A DNA stretch of 64,000 nucleotides from Clostridiales bacterium (GCA_018335855.1 JAGXRM010000030.1:107137-171136), one strand, 5' to 3'. Positions 1 through 10,565 are shown, counted from the first letter of the stretch. Numbers and translations are program-made. Notes: generated from the letters alone by a model not told the origin.

Positions 1-447
1 AATTTTCCCGTGAATATCTATCGCTACTATTCCGTCATGGGTTGAATTGAGAACGGCTGCCAGTTTTTCTCCGTTAGACTTGTAGGTTTCAAAGAGAAAT
101 TTGAGAACATTAACTTTCTCAATAATTCCGGTTATTCTGCCATGACCGTCTGTAACAGGGAAGACTTCCTGTGCGTGTACCAGCAGTTTTTCAAGCTGTT
201 GTTGGCTGTATTCAGTTTCAGGTATGGTCATGATTTCTTGCTCATAGAGCGCTGATAACCCGGTTCCAGAGTCTTTTTTATAGGCATCGTTTATTCTCTT
301 TGCCTTCACCATAGCCACAAAATCTCCCGCATGGCTTATCACAGGCAGTATGTCACAGTCTATTGCAGAAGTTACCGCATCTTCCAGGGTGGTGTCACAA
401 TACAGAAAGCTGAATTCCCGGGAGATATAATCACATAGTTTAATCAT
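1..447 (-). CDS. CBS-domain/PAS regulator, N-terminal part (cut by window edge)
   Basis: The minus frame is open from about 453 to the window edge. It opens with MIKLCDYISREF and shows two CBS-like half repeats (around DCDILPVISHAGDF and EVFPVTDGHGRITGII). A PAS-like start follows (HDGIVAIDIHGKI) just before the edge. CBS-PAS N-termini of this kind are usual in sigma-54-dependent enhancer-binding regulators of Clostridia, but the AAA and HTH parts lie outside the window, so the class is an inference. Two ATGs are available at 453 and 447; the site TTGAGGT is spaced correctly only for 447. Confidence 0.7.
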   Translation of the reverse strand, partial: MIKLCDYISREFSFLYCDTTLEDAVTSAIDCDILPVISHAGDFVAMVKAKRINDAYKKDSGTGLSALYEQEIMTIPETEYSQQQLEKLLVHAQEVFPVTDGHGRITGIIEKVNVLKFLFETYKSNGEKLAAVLNSTHDGIVAIDIHGKI

Positions 448-522
448 TCCCATACCTCAATTCATAGGAAAGTTATTCTATGTAATAATTCTCAACTCGA
501 ACCAGCATTACCTTTATCCGCC

Positions 523-574
523 ACAAAAAATGTGTCAGAGGAACGTCCTGCCCTCTGCTAAGGGTTCCCCTGAC
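523..574 (-). terminator. Rho-independent terminator of the feo operon
   Basis: On the minus strand an 11-bp stem (574-564 with 544-534, one G-U pair) is followed by ACACATTTTTTG. The loop contains the stop codon of the CDF-like gene. It would end the feoA-feoB-CDF transcript. Confidence 0.65.
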
Positions 575-1148
575 GCAATCCGATGCCTAAACGGATAACC
601 AGGACGCTGATTAACAGGCTGGCCAGGCCGTGGGCTATGGGATATCCGATTCGCCCTGCTGTGACGGCCACGCAGGTGGCAGCAAGTATCAACAATCCGT
701 TACGCTGCGACCACACTTCGGTGTAAAGGAATCTGATTTTGATTTTTTGCGCTGCCAACACTGTCTTTCTAAGGAGTATACTCTTCAGAAAGAAAACTGA
801 ATAAGCTGCAATCAGTGTTGACAATGTAACTGTTAACGTATACCCATCCGCAAGTAGCCGCAGAATTGTAGTTGTCAGCAGGAAGCCGGTAACTATCAGG
901 AAAAATCGGGAGAGAAACAGGAGAATTACAGCATATTTACGTCCAAGGCCATGGACGGCAGGATAATTTTTGATTCGATAACCGTGTAAAAGATCGGGTT
1001 TTTCCAGAATTCCACCAATCGTAAAAAGGGCTGCAGCCATAAACGCCGGGTTTTCTGCCACCAAGCCGACAAACAATAGAATGGTGGTAATAAATATATC
1101 GCCCAGTAAAGATATAGCTAAAATTATTTGTGTTACAGGCCTTGTCAT
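558..1148 (-). CDS. Degenerate CDF-like membrane protein of the feo operon
   Basis: This 196-residue protein has about six hydrophobic segments and the outline of a cation-diffusion-facilitator transmembrane domain (TM2 near residues 33-50; TM5-6 near 150-190, with the family-like ending LASLLISVLVIRLG). The metal site seems to be lost: where CDF proteins have D-x3-D in TM2 and H-x3-D in TM5, this one has FTIGG and EVWSQRN. The C-terminal cytoplasmic domain is also absent. The ATG at 1148 follows GGGGGAG. It lies 18 bases after the FeoB permease and before the operon terminator, so it is probably co-expressed with iron uptake. It may be an accessory or stabilising subunit rather than a transporter; that role is inferred. 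CDF membership rests on a by-eye alignment. Confidence 0.6.
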   Translation of the reverse strand: MTRPVTQIILAISLLGDIFITTILLFVGLVAENPAFMAAALFTIGGILEKPDLLHGYRIKNYPAVHGLGRKYAVILLFLSRFFLIVTGFLLTTTILRLLADGYTLTVTLSTLIAAYSVFFLKSILLRKTVLAAQKIKIRFLYTEVWSQRNGLLILAATCVAVTAGRIGYPIAHGLASLLISVLVIRLGIGLRQGNP

Positions 1149-1166
1149 ATATTACTCCCCCTAAAA

Positions 1167-2567
1167 CTACACCAATCCTGTCAGACGTGCTCCCTGTGCA
1201 ATGATAAAACATACCAGAACTGCAACGATGGTGGGTATAGTGGCAGCCAGCACAGTCCATTTCAGGCTGCCTGTTTCTTTGCGGATGGTCAGTAGTGTGG
1301 TACCGCAGGGGAAGTGCAGCAAGGAAAAGATCATGAAATTTAAGGCGGTCAGCATCGTCCAGTTTTGTGAAAGCAACAGCTGACGAAAAGCTAGCAGGCT
1401 GTCAAACTCCAGCATGGAGCCGGCAGCAAGATAGCTCATTACCATGATGGGTACGACAATTTCGTTTGCCGGCAGACCCAGGATGAACGCCAGGACAATG
1501 ATTCCGTCCAGACCAATAGCCCTGGCGAAGGGGTCGAGCCATCCCGCCACATATCCGATTACAGAAAGGTCTCCAATGTATATATTGGCGAATATCCACG
1601 TAAGAGCTCCGGCCGGAGCCGCCACAATAACGGCCCTGGTCAAAACAAATAAGGTCCGATCAAAGAGGGAACGCACGATAACCGGGATAATCTGAGGTTT
1701 CCGGTATGGTGGCAATTCCAGGGTAAATGTGGACGGTTCCCCTCTTAGCAATGTTTTAGAAAGCAGCCATGAAACCAGCAGTGTTACACTAATGCCGATC
1801 AAAATGAGAGCGACAACCATGGCGGCGGCCAGGATAGTGCCGTATACCGAGATGACTCCGCCGGCAAGAAAGATCATGGAGATAGCAATAATTGCCGGAA
1901 AGCGGCCGTTACACGGTACAAAATTATTGGTGAGTATGGCAATCATCCGCTCTCTGGGTGAATCGATGATACGGGCCGCAATAACGCCTGCGGCATTGCA
2001 GCCGAAGCCCATAGACATAGTCAGTGCTTGCTTACCGTGGGCACCAACCCGTTTGAATGCGCGGTCAAGATTAAATGCTACCCGGGGCAGATACCCCAAG
2101 TCTTCCAGTAGGGTGAATATCGGAAAAAAAATTGCCATCGGTGGCAACATAACCGACACAACCCAGGCCAATGCCCGGTAGGTACCCAATACGACCAATC
2201 CATGGAGCCAATCCGGGGCACCAAATTGGAAAAACAGTGCGCTTAGATGTTCCTCAAGACCGAAAAAAAAGTTGGCCAGCATGTCGGTCGGGACGTTTGC
2301 GCCGCTTAGCGTTACCCAGAAAACGGCACCAAGGAGCGCTAACATCAGTGGGTAGCCTAGAATCCGGGAAGTAACAATATTGTCAATTTTACGATCCCAG
2401 TCTACTCTTCTTTCCAGGTGAGACACTACAGAGGATGCCAGTGTTTCGGCCTCATTGTAAATATTGCTGACAATCCGGTCCCTGACGCTTTCATCCTGCG
2501 TTTCCCGATATTCCGCTGCCTTTCTGACAACTTCGTTAAGGTCTGTAATCTGCGTTACCTGGGTCAA
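1167..2567 (-). CDS. feoB: Ferrous iron transporter FeoB, permease part (split gene)
   Basis: This 466-residue membrane protein corresponds to the C-terminal transport domain of FeoB. Two Gate regions are visible: GFGCNAAG followed by VPCNGRFP in the first half, and FPCGTTL near residue 420. The conserved cysteines sit in the membrane segments that carry Fe(II). The start is a TTG at 2567 that overlaps the stop of the G-protein cistron (TTGA), with GGAGGG about nine bases upstream inside that gene, so translation is coupled. The N-terminus (RKAAEYRETQDESVRDRI) is the helical linker normally found between the GDI domain and TM1. First-gate GCNAAG differs from the more common GCNVPA. Confidence 0.9.
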   Translation of the reverse strand: MTQVTQITDLNEVVRKAAEYRETQDESVRDRIVSNIYNEAETLASSVVSHLERRVDWDRKIDNIVTSRILGYPLMLALLGAVFWVTLSGANVPTDMLANFFFGLEEHLSALFFQFGAPDWLHGLVVLGTYRALAWVVSVMLPPMAIFFPIFTLLEDLGYLPRVAFNLDRAFKRVGAHGKQALTMSMGFGCNAAGVIAARIIDSPRERMIAILTNNFVPCNGRFPAIIAISMIFLAGGVISVYGTILAAAMVVALILIGISVTLLVSWLLSKTLLRGEPSTFTLELPPYRKPQIIPVIVRSLFDRTLFVLTRAVIVAAPAGALTWIFANIYIGDLSVIGYVAGWLDPFARAIGLDGIIVLAFILGLPANEIVVPIMVMSYLAAGSMLEFDSLLAFRQLLLSQNWTMLTALNFMIFSLLHFPCGTTLLTIRKETGSLKWTVLAATIPTIVAVLVCFIIAQGARLTGLV

Positions 2568-3334
2568 GATGCAAATCCCTCCACCACTATCTTCTTCTCG
2601 AGAAATTTTTGAATTCCGTCTATGACTGTATAATCACCGTCTAGCAACCGGAGCGCAATCCAGCGCTTGTTGATTCTCTCAGGCAGAAGGGGTTCCAGCT
2701 CACCGGCCAGTTTTGATATTGCAACTTCCAGCCGGTCTTCATATTTCAGGCGTAATGGATTCAACTGTATAGCATCTGAAGCAACCCGGTTAATGGTGTC
2801 TTTCAGAAAACCCAAACCCTCTTTACTCCGTGCGGCAGTAGGGATAACGGGTACTCCCAGCTTGATAGCAAGCATCTCAACATCTATGCGCAACTTCTTA
2901 CGTCTTGCCTCGTCAATAAGATTAAGACAGACGATTGTTTTTGGGGTAATTTCCAATACCTGCAGAACCAGGTTAAGGTTGCGTTCCAAGCAAGTAGAAT
3001 CTACCACTACCACAGTTGCATCCGGTTCTGCAAAACATATGAAATCCCTGGCGACTTGCTCCTCAGGGGAATTAGCAAGCAGTGAATAGGTTCCCGGCAA
3101 ATCAACCAGAGTAATAAGTTTCTGGCCATGTCTGTAGTTTCCGAGGGCCTGAGTGACCGTCTTACCCGGCCAATTTCCTGTATGTTGCTTCAGCCCTGTT
3201 AAGGCATTAAAAACAGTGCTTTTACCGGTGTTTGGATTGCCGGCTAAAGCAACAATATAATCACTTTTCGTTTCATAACTAAGAAAGTCTTCCCGCAGAA
3301 CACCTTTTCCTGATGATTGACACGTTAAACCCAT
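2564..3334 (-). CDS. feoB: FeoB G-protein and GDI domains as a separate cistron
   Basis: This 256-residue cytosolic protein carries the FeoB GTPase: G1 GNPNTGKST near residue 33, G3 DLPG, G4 NLID and a G5-like TAARSKEG. A GDI-like helical domain follows up to residue 250. It ends where full-length FeoB would continue into the membrane domain, which is encoded by the next, overlapping cistron. A short N-terminal extension before the P-loop carries a cysteine (MGLTCQSSG). The ATG follows AAGGGAG. GTP binding is expected to control Fe(II) transport by the permease partner, so the two chains would have to assemble. Confidence 0.92.
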   Translation of the reverse strand: MGLTCQSSGKGVLREDFLSYETKSDYIVALAGNPNTGKSTVFNALTGLKQHTGNWPGKTVTQALGNYRHGQKLITLVDLPGTYSLLANSPEEQVARDFICFAEPDATVVVVDSTCLERNLNLVLQVLEITPKTIVCLNLIDEARRKKLRIDVEMLAIKLGVPVIPTAARSKEGLGFLKDTINRVASDAIQLNPLRLKYEDRLEVAISKLAGELEPLLPERINKRWIALRLLDGDYTVIDGIQKFLEKKIVVEGFAS

Positions 3335-3355
3335 AGTTAACTCCCTTCTTAACTC

Positions 3356-3601
3356 TTAAAGTAGTTCCACATAGACTTTGCAACCTTCCTCCGCACGCAA
3401 AGCGATAATCGCCCCTCTGATGTTATACGCTGTTGGATCTCCTGCAGGACTGCGCCGGACGGATTCCACAACAGTTCCTGGCACCAAACCAAGGTCCAGC
3501 ATTCGCCTCCGTATGATTCCTTGGGCATGCAGAGAAGTAACCACTCCACGTTCACCCACGCGCAGTCTGCTGAGCGTGAACTCACTATCTTTTGCTTCCA
3601 A
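3356..3601 (-). CDS. feoA: FeoA, SH3-like iron transport accessory protein
   Basis: An 81-residue protein with the FeoA pattern: LSRLRVGERGVV, RRRMLDLGLVPGTVVE and a final VYVELL strand. FeoA folds as an SH3-like barrel and assists FeoB in the cytoplasm. The TTG start at 3601 is preceded by GGGAGG at eight bases. It is the first gene of feoA-feoB(G)-feoB(permease)-CDF-like, 21 bases before the FeoB G protein. Confidence 0.92.
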   Translation of the reverse strand: MEAKDSEFTLSRLRVGERGVVTSLHAQGIIRRRMLDLGLVPGTVVESVRRSPAGDPTAYNIRGAIIALRAEEGCKVYVELL

Positions 3602-3768
3602 TTCTTTGCCTCCCAGTTTTTATAGTTATAATTATTGAATGAGTACGCCAAAAACTTTTCCCTTCGGAAATCTTGTGATACCAGACTATGCGTAACGGGT
3701 GAAATAGGTGAACGGTAAGAAATCATGAGAGAAAGGTGCTCTTTTAATTTTCAGGAGTAAATAAAAAG
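3602..3768 (-). promoter_or_regulatory. feoA upstream region with a possible promoter
   Basis: Between the dtxR terminator and feoA the minus strand has TTGGCG, 17 bases, TAACTA, followed by an AT-rich imperfect dyad (TTATAACTATAA). That is a reasonable place for a metal-regulated promoter, but no textbook Fur or DtxR box is recognisable. No gene is seen here. Confidence 0.3.
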
Positions 3769-3794
3769 ATGGCTCTGTAGAATACAGAAGCCAT
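3769..3794 (-). terminator. Terminator after the DtxR/MntR-type regulator
   Basis: An 11-bp stem with one unpaired base (3769-3779 with 3783-3794) and a three-base loop is followed on the minus strand by CTTTTTATTT. It separates the regulator from feoA. Confidence 0.75.
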
Positions 3795-3811
3795 TTTACC
3801 GCCAGAAATAA

Positions 3812-4291
3812 TTATATCTCCTCCATATTATGACGAAACTCCCACGCACGGAGTTGATCCAGACCGTCTTCATTCCCGTTAGCCTGACCGTGCTGCAGAG
3901 CGTGGAAAGATCGTAGTGCACCCGGATTGGATTCAAAATAGGTAATCAGGTTATTAATGAGTTGCATAGTCTTTGGAGTAATATAGTGCTCCATCCCTTC
4001 AACCTGCTCCTCAACCCCGGTCTGTGAATTTAGTAAGCGAAGAAACTTTTTCAATGTAGAATCGCGCCAAACTAAAAATTTACCGTACCGCTCACCCTTG
4101 GAAGTCAGCGCAATATTACGGTATTTTTCATATTTTATAAATTCTGCCTCATCCAGCTTCTGAATCATTTTTGTAATACTCGAGGCCTGAAAATGTAATG
4201 CTTCTGCCAAGTCAACGGCACGGACGTACCCCTTCTCTTCAACGATACGATATATCATTTCCAGGTAGTCTTCCATGCTTTCTGTAAGCAA
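3812..4291 (-). CDS. DtxR/MntR-family metal-dependent regulator
   Basis: A 159-residue protein. Its N-terminal winged helix (residues 1-75) has the MntR-like opening SMEDYLEMIY, with the Asp and Glu of the primary metal site. The dimerisation helix contains EEQVEGMEHY, giving the Glu/Glu/His group of that site. The histidine MntR has at about position 77 (in R-H-x2-L) appears to be Asp here (VWRDSTL). The TTG start at 4291 sits six bases after GGAGG and gives the usual MntR N-terminus. Its position upstream of feoA suggests control of iron uptake with Fe(II) or Mn(II); the exact metal is not decidable from sequence. Confidence 0.85.
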   Translation of the reverse strand: MLTESMEDYLEMIYRIVEEKGYVRAVDLAEALHFQASSITKMIQKLDEAEFIKYEKYRNIALTSKGERYGKFLVWRDSTLKKFLRLLNSQTGVEEQVEGMEHYITPKTMQLINNLITYFESNPGALRSFHALQHGQANGNEDGLDQLRAWEFRHNMEEI

Positions 4292-4438
4292 GACAATCCT
4301 CCTCCGGGCCTTTTGGCGTAACCTACATTTTTAGTTTATGCCAACAAATCAATTGTAATGACACTTTGAGGGTAACTGTCCAGGTACCATCATAGTGGGT
4401 ACATCCTGCGAATACACATACATAAAGGAGATGATCAG

Positions 4439-4711
4439 ATGATGATGAAGGCCTTCTTGACTTCTTTTGCACTTATTTTTCTGGCAGAGCTTGGTGACAA
4501 AACGCAGCTTGCCACCATGCTGTTGGTTTCCCAGGGGCAATCGGCGAAGGCGGTTTTCTTCGGAGCAGCTGCTGCGCTTGTTCTTTCTTCTCTTATTGGG
4601 GTAATGGCCGGAAGTTGGCTGATAAAAATATTTCCGCCCAATATTCTGCAGACCGGTGCAGGAGTAGCTTTTATCGGTATAGGGGTTCTGCTTTTGCTAG
4701 GAAGGTTTTAG
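4439..4711 (+). CDS. Single-repeat UPF0016 (GDT1/TMEM165-like) membrane protein
   Basis: A 90-residue membrane protein with the UPF0016 signature E-L-G-D-K-T at residues 18-23 (FLAELGDKTQL), then two more hydrophobic helices. Family members usually carry two such repeats in about 200 residues and move Mn(II) or Ca(II). This one has a single repeat, so it would have to work as a homo- or heterodimer, and no second half-gene is seen beside it. AAGGAG precedes the ATG. It is one of few plus-strand genes and is transcribed divergently from the DtxR/MntR-type regulator, which may fit metal control. Confidence 0.8.
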   Translation: MMMKAFLTSFALIFLAELGDKTQLATMLLVSQGQSAKAVFFGAAAALVLSSLIGVMAGSWLIKIFPPNILQTGAGVAFIGIGVLLLLGRF

Positions 4712-4714
4712 AGA

Positions 4715-4748
4715 AAAAAATAACCGTTATTCACGGTTATTTTTTTTC
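4715..4748. terminator. Bidirectional terminator between convergent genes
   Basis: Stem 4721-4727 with 4733-4739, extended by A and T runs on both sides (A7 before, T9 after). It serves the UPF0016 gene on plus and could serve the TIGR04086-type gene on minus. Confidence 0.85.
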
Positions 4749-4794
4749 TGCTAAATATGACTTAGGAAAACAGGTACTGAATCAGTGAATTAAG

Positions 4795-5193
4795 TCAGGA
4801 GTTAATTCCGAAGATTCCGCCGGCTGCTCCGGCTACAAAAGCCAAAAATGCTTTTGAAACATAGCCCAGGTGAATGCTGAAGTCAGGAAGCAATATTAAC
4901 GCGAATATCAAGAGGCCGGCCAGGTAAACCAAACCCGTGATGCCACCGTTTAGCCACCCTTTGGTGTCCAGTCTGCTTGATACATACGCGGCACCGGCAA
5001 AGATTGTAATCAGTGATGTGCCGTATGCAACATAGGGAAGTACAGCTTCCGTCAGGCCAGTGAATTGAATAAGTGTGCTGAATACAAGGAAAATACAAAG
5101 AGAAAAAAAGTAAGCAAAAAGTACTCCTTTGGCAATAACCAGGGCAGGTGCCTGTGTTTTTATCACAGTGGCAGCACCGCTTCTTCTCGGCAT
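4795..5193 (-). CDS. TIGR04086-type (YrzE-like) membrane protein
   Basis: A 132-residue protein with four predicted membrane helices and a basic N-terminus (MPRRSGAATV). Glycine- and alanine-rich helices end with GAAGGIFGINS. It matches the small TIGR04086/YrzE family that lies beside yajC-tgt-queA in Bacillus and many Clostridia. The function is unknown. The ATG at 5193 fits GGAGGTGA upstream; an in-frame GTG at 5208 lies inside that site and is not used here. Confidence 0.75.
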   Translation of the reverse strand: MPRRSGAATVIKTQAPALVIAKGVLFAYFFSLCIFLVFSTLIQFTGLTEAVLPYVAYGTSLITIFAGAAYVSSRLDTKGWLNGGITGLVYLAGLLIFALILLPDFSIHLGYVSKAFLAFVAGAAGGIFGINS

Positions 5194-5269
5194 GGGCGTC
5201 ACCTCCACAAGTTCTTACTTGCAATGTATGTGCCCAAGCCTTTGAATATGCCAAAGATTTCTAAGTGAG

Positions 5270-5541
5270 TTATTCTTTCTCTGTCATAACACGTTCTATA
5301 CCAAAACGTGCTATGCGAATCTTTGTGTTTTCAGCGATTTTAATGATCAGGTCTTCGTCTTTAATTTTTTCAATGGTGCCATAGACACCGCCAATTGTCC
5401 TGATTTTATCTCCCTCTTTCAAAGAACTTAACAGTTCTTTGCGCTGTTTTTGCTGTGTCACTTGCGGCCTGATTAGCAAAAAGTAGAAGACAACAAATAA
5501 TAATACAAACGGTAGCAGGCTCTGAAGTACAGCAGTATTCA

Positions 5542-5542
<1 letters not shown>
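5270..5542 (-). CDS. yajC: Sec translocon accessory protein YajC
   Basis: A 90-residue single-span membrane protein: N-terminal helix (LLPFVLLFVVFYFLLIRP) with the YajC hallmark FYFLLIRPQ, then a small cytosolic domain with GDKIRTIGGVYGTI. YajC associates with SecDF-YidC. The ATG overlaps the stop of tgt by one base (TAATG) and follows AAGGAGG. Confidence 0.95.
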
Positions 5543-7742
<2,200 letters not shown>

Positions 7743-7760
7743 ATAACCACCTTGTCGTAA

Positions 7761-9347
7761 TTAATCAATTGAAATTCCGCGAAAATAATATGTTAATATC
7801 TCTTGGTAAGTATGCCCTTGTTTTGCCATCTCATAAGCGCCCCACTGAGACATACCTACTCCATGCCCCCAACCACGTCCGTCAAAAGCAAAACCGCTGG
7901 CAACTTTTGAAACCGTTCTGGTTCTGCTGCCGTTGCTTAACACGATACTGTCTGACGAATGGGCTGCTCTGGCAGCTCCGTTTGAGGTGGTAGCAAACAC
8001 CTCTCCGACAAATACTTCTTTAGTAATGCCTTTGGCTCCGACAACGTGAACCCGCTGTTGCGCCTGAATTATATTGTACAAACTGCTGGGAAGGTTAAAA
8101 GCACTGCGTGTTTGACTACGTGTAAGTGTATATTCGCCGGCGGTTCCCCGTACTAAAATTTCCAAATGCCGGCCGCCCTCGGATTGATTCAATGAACGTA
8201 TTTCCAGCAGCGTACCTATATTTACGCCAATATTATTACGGAGCATATCTTCCACTTCTTGCCGGGAGTGGGTATACAGCCACTTAGCGGGAAACTGGGA
8301 ACTGCTACCCGTCCTGGATGCAAGGTGAATAAGAAGTGAATCGTTGACAGAGTAGGGATCCGGAGTAGCCCGTACATAAGGTACAGGATTGGACCACACG
8401 TCTTCCGAATTTTCTGTATGGCCGCCGCTGTTAGAATGATAGTAGAGCTGGGCTACTTTCCCGTTATACCGTGCTAACTTGCCTGCCGTTTCTTCCACGG
8501 CACGCCTTGTATTTACGTAGTCGCCATTAAAACCAGCATACTTCTGACAGCAGGCCGGGGAGTCGCACACGCCAAACCCCAACGCTCTATGTTTATTTTG
8601 ATTCACGTAAGCGTAGGAGCGTGCAGCAACAGCCTGAGCTTTCAAAGCTTCCACGGGCCAGGACTCGTACATTTCGTATGGCACCACTCCGAAAATATAC
8701 TGCTCCATACCGGGAGTATTTACTACGGCTATTCTGCCGCCGCTTACAGTAAATTCAAAGGCTCCCTCATAGTTTCGCGTAAACTGTCCGGATGCTCCCA
8801 CCCTTGTTACCCCTCCCCGGGGCGCCAGTAGCAGAGCGACTCTACCGTCGATAATCAAGCCAACTTCTGCCTGGGTATTATCGTTCAGAAGCAGCAGATC
8901 ACCTTGAGGATAAACTGCAACGGCAGAAGGGTAATGGGCGGACTTAACTGCGACTTCAATCCCTTCAACCCAAACTTTATAAGGGAAAGCAGTTCCATCG
9001 CTTCGGTATACCAAATATGTTTTATATCCTAAACTCTTTGTTTCTCTGGCTAACTGCAGCGTATCTGTCGCTGTAGAGCCGGCACCGACTTGTACTAAGG
9101 GGGCAGATTGATTTACAGGCATTAAACTGGCGTGAGTGTAGGTAACTGGAAGGACAACCGGGTCTGCCAACCGTAAAGAGACATCCAATCCCTGTTGATT
9201 TATAAATTCGGCGGATAAAAGCACAGCATTGGTTCTCAAACCTGCGTCATAATATAAACCTACCCGAATCGTCTCCTGGGCTAAGACGCTACCGGGAAAC
9301 AACCGGGAGAAAAAAACAATTGCCATGATAAAGATGATTTTTTTCAT
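7761..9347 (-). CDS. SpoIID/LytB-family secreted peptidoglycan lytic protein
   Basis: A 528-residue exported protein with a signal peptide (KKIIFIMAIVFFSRLFPGSVLA). A long N-terminal region follows, then a SpoIID domain from about residue 210: GRIAVVNTPGMEQYIFGVVPYEM, with the catalytic-type Glu in VPYEM, AVAARSYA, and SGGHTENSEDVW. Its C-terminal end WGHGVGMSQWGA is typical. SpoIID strips stem peptides or glycan during engulfment; this longer LytB-like form may act in sporulation or in vegetative wall turnover. A CDSPACCQKY segment adds extra cysteines. It lies between rsgI and queA, a common Clostridia position. Confidence 0.88.
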   Translation of the reverse strand: MKKIIFIMAIVFFSRLFPGSVLAQETIRVGLYYDAGLRTNAVLLSAEFINQQGLDVSLRLADPVVLPVTYTHASLMPVNQSAPLVQVGAGSTATDTLQLARETKSLGYKTYLVYRSDGTAFPYKVWVEGIEVAVKSAHYPSAVAVYPQGDLLLLNDNTQAEVGLIIDGRVALLLAPRGGVTRVGASGQFTRNYEGAFEFTVSGGRIAVVNTPGMEQYIFGVVPYEMYESWPVEALKAQAVAARSYAYVNQNKHRALGFGVCDSPACCQKYAGFNGDYVNTRRAVEETAGKLARYNGKVAQLYYHSNSGGHTENSEDVWSNPVPYVRATPDPYSVNDSLLIHLASRTGSSSQFPAKWLYTHSRQEVEDMLRNNIGVNIGTLLEIRSLNQSEGGRHLEILVRGTAGEYTLTRSQTRSAFNLPSSLYNIIQAQQRVHVVGAKGITKEVFVGEVFATTSNGAARAAHSSDSIVLSNGSRTRTVSKVASGFAFDGRGWGHGVGMSQWGAYEMAKQGHTYQEILTYYFRGISID

Positions 9348-9418
9348 GATTCACCCCCAGAATTTTAGTCTCCCATAATTTCGACATTTACCCAGCTTTT
9401 CCTGCCAAAAAAGGATAT

Positions 9419-9448
9419 GAAAAAGACGCTTCTTTGAAGCGCCTTTTT
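9419..9448 (-). terminator. Terminator of the sigI-rsgI operon
   Basis: Minus-strand hairpin AAAAAGGCGCTTC / GAAGCGTCTTTTT with a short loop and T5. It overlaps the stop codon of rsgI. Confidence 0.85.
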
Positions 9449-10565
9449 ATTCGTTGGCCCCGGGAAAGAAAACGCCTTTTATCCGACCCCAATTCCAGCG
9501 CTTATTTTGCCTGAATTCTTCAGATACCTGATCATGATTTAACTGGAAAGGAACAGTTTCATTTGATACGTTTGTTTCCCCGTATACAACATCAGAAACT
9601 TCGTCATCACTGTTATTGTTCGCTTGTGCTAAATTCGGCTGTTCCACCGCTGGCGTTTCCGGCTTGCCTGTTTTTTTGTCCGGCTGATTGCCACGCCCGG
9701 GCTTCCTGGATGTATTCTCTTCAACTGTACCCGGCTCGTCTTCTTCACCGTCGTCTTCTTCACTGAGCATATCTTGTTTATTAGCGGCGGCCATGCGGTT
9801 CTGAGCGTTCTGTGCAAATATCAGTATCTGTTCTTTATCAACACGCCGCAAAAATTCACCGGGATGAACATCCATGTCAAGCAGTGCTCTACCAATACCT
9901 TTTTCCTGAAGTTCACTCATAATCAGAGATAATCCCTCGTGTTCAGCTGCCAGATAAATGGCGTACTTACCGGTGGAAAGCCCCAATTCCTGAGCTTCCT
10001 CTCTCATCTCTTTCGTGCCCGCAACAACAGTTACGGCAACCGGGGAAGCTGTTGGCGGAAGATAACTGGCAGAAGCTAAAACGATAACTTCGCTGACATC
10101 AGGCGCTTCTTCGTTTACCGGTGTACTGGTAATCACAATCAGAGAATCGCTGTCAAAATACTGTTGTTCTTCTGCAGCCTGGAATATTTTTCGTAACGCA
10201 ACATCCAGCGGTAGTTTTTTGATCTTCAGCCCTTGCAAAAACAGCTGACCGTCATTATTTAGTGCATCTACAGCAATTACTTTTCCGGTGGTGGATACAG
10301 TTAGTTCCAGGCTGGGGTTGATATCAATGGTAACGTAAGCCGCAGGTACTGCAGGGTTTGTCAATGGAAGAAGTATTGATGCCAGAGCGAGCATAAGTAC
10401 CGCTGCAACAGCAAACCATGGACGGAATGAAGAAGACGAACCATAGGCATATTCTTCACCGACCTGTACAGATCCGGAGCGGGGCAAACGGCAAAAACGG
10501 CCGTCCTTGGTGAGTACGACTACTGTATTTTTTTGGACTTCCATGACCAGTCCTTTTGTTTTCAC
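9447..10565 (-). CDS. rsgI: RsgI-type anti-sigma factor
   Basis: A 372-residue single-span protein. Residues 1-45 form the RsgI N-terminal domain that binds SigI (KGLVMEVQKNTVVVLTKDG); a helix follows at about 50-70. The outside part starts with the RsgI-type sequence YVTIDINPSLEL and has a long mixed domain to about 270. The C-terminal part is acidic, proline- and asparagine-rich low complexity. No carbohydrate-binding module or glycosidase domain is recognisable in it, unlike the polysaccharide-sensing RsgI proteins of cellulolytic clostridia. The GTG start overlaps the sigI stop by four bases (GTGA), so the pair is coupled. Confidence 0.88.
   Translation of the reverse strand: MKTKGLVMEVQKNTVVVLTKDGRFCRLPRSGSVQVGEEYAYGSSSSFRPWFAVAAVLMLALASILLPLTNPAVPAAYVTIDINPSLELTVSTTGKVIAVDALNNDGQLFLQGLKIKKLPLDVALRKIFQAAEEQQYFDSDSLIVITSTPVNEEAPDVSEVIVLASASYLPPTASPVAVTVVAGTKEMREEAQELGLSTGKYAIYLAAEHEGLSLIMSELQEKGIGRALLDMDVHPGEFLRRVDKEQILIFAQNAQNRMAAANKQDMLSEEDDGEEDEPGTVEENTSRKPGRGNQPDKKTGKPETPAVEQPNLAQANNNSDDEVSDVVYGETNVSNETVPFQLNHDQVSEEFRQNKRWNWGRIKGVFFPGANE

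Noticed and set aside
3349..3726. Minus-strand 125-residue frame over feoA
   Set aside because: It overlaps feoA out of frame, has no family pattern and would not leave room for the feoA ribosome site.
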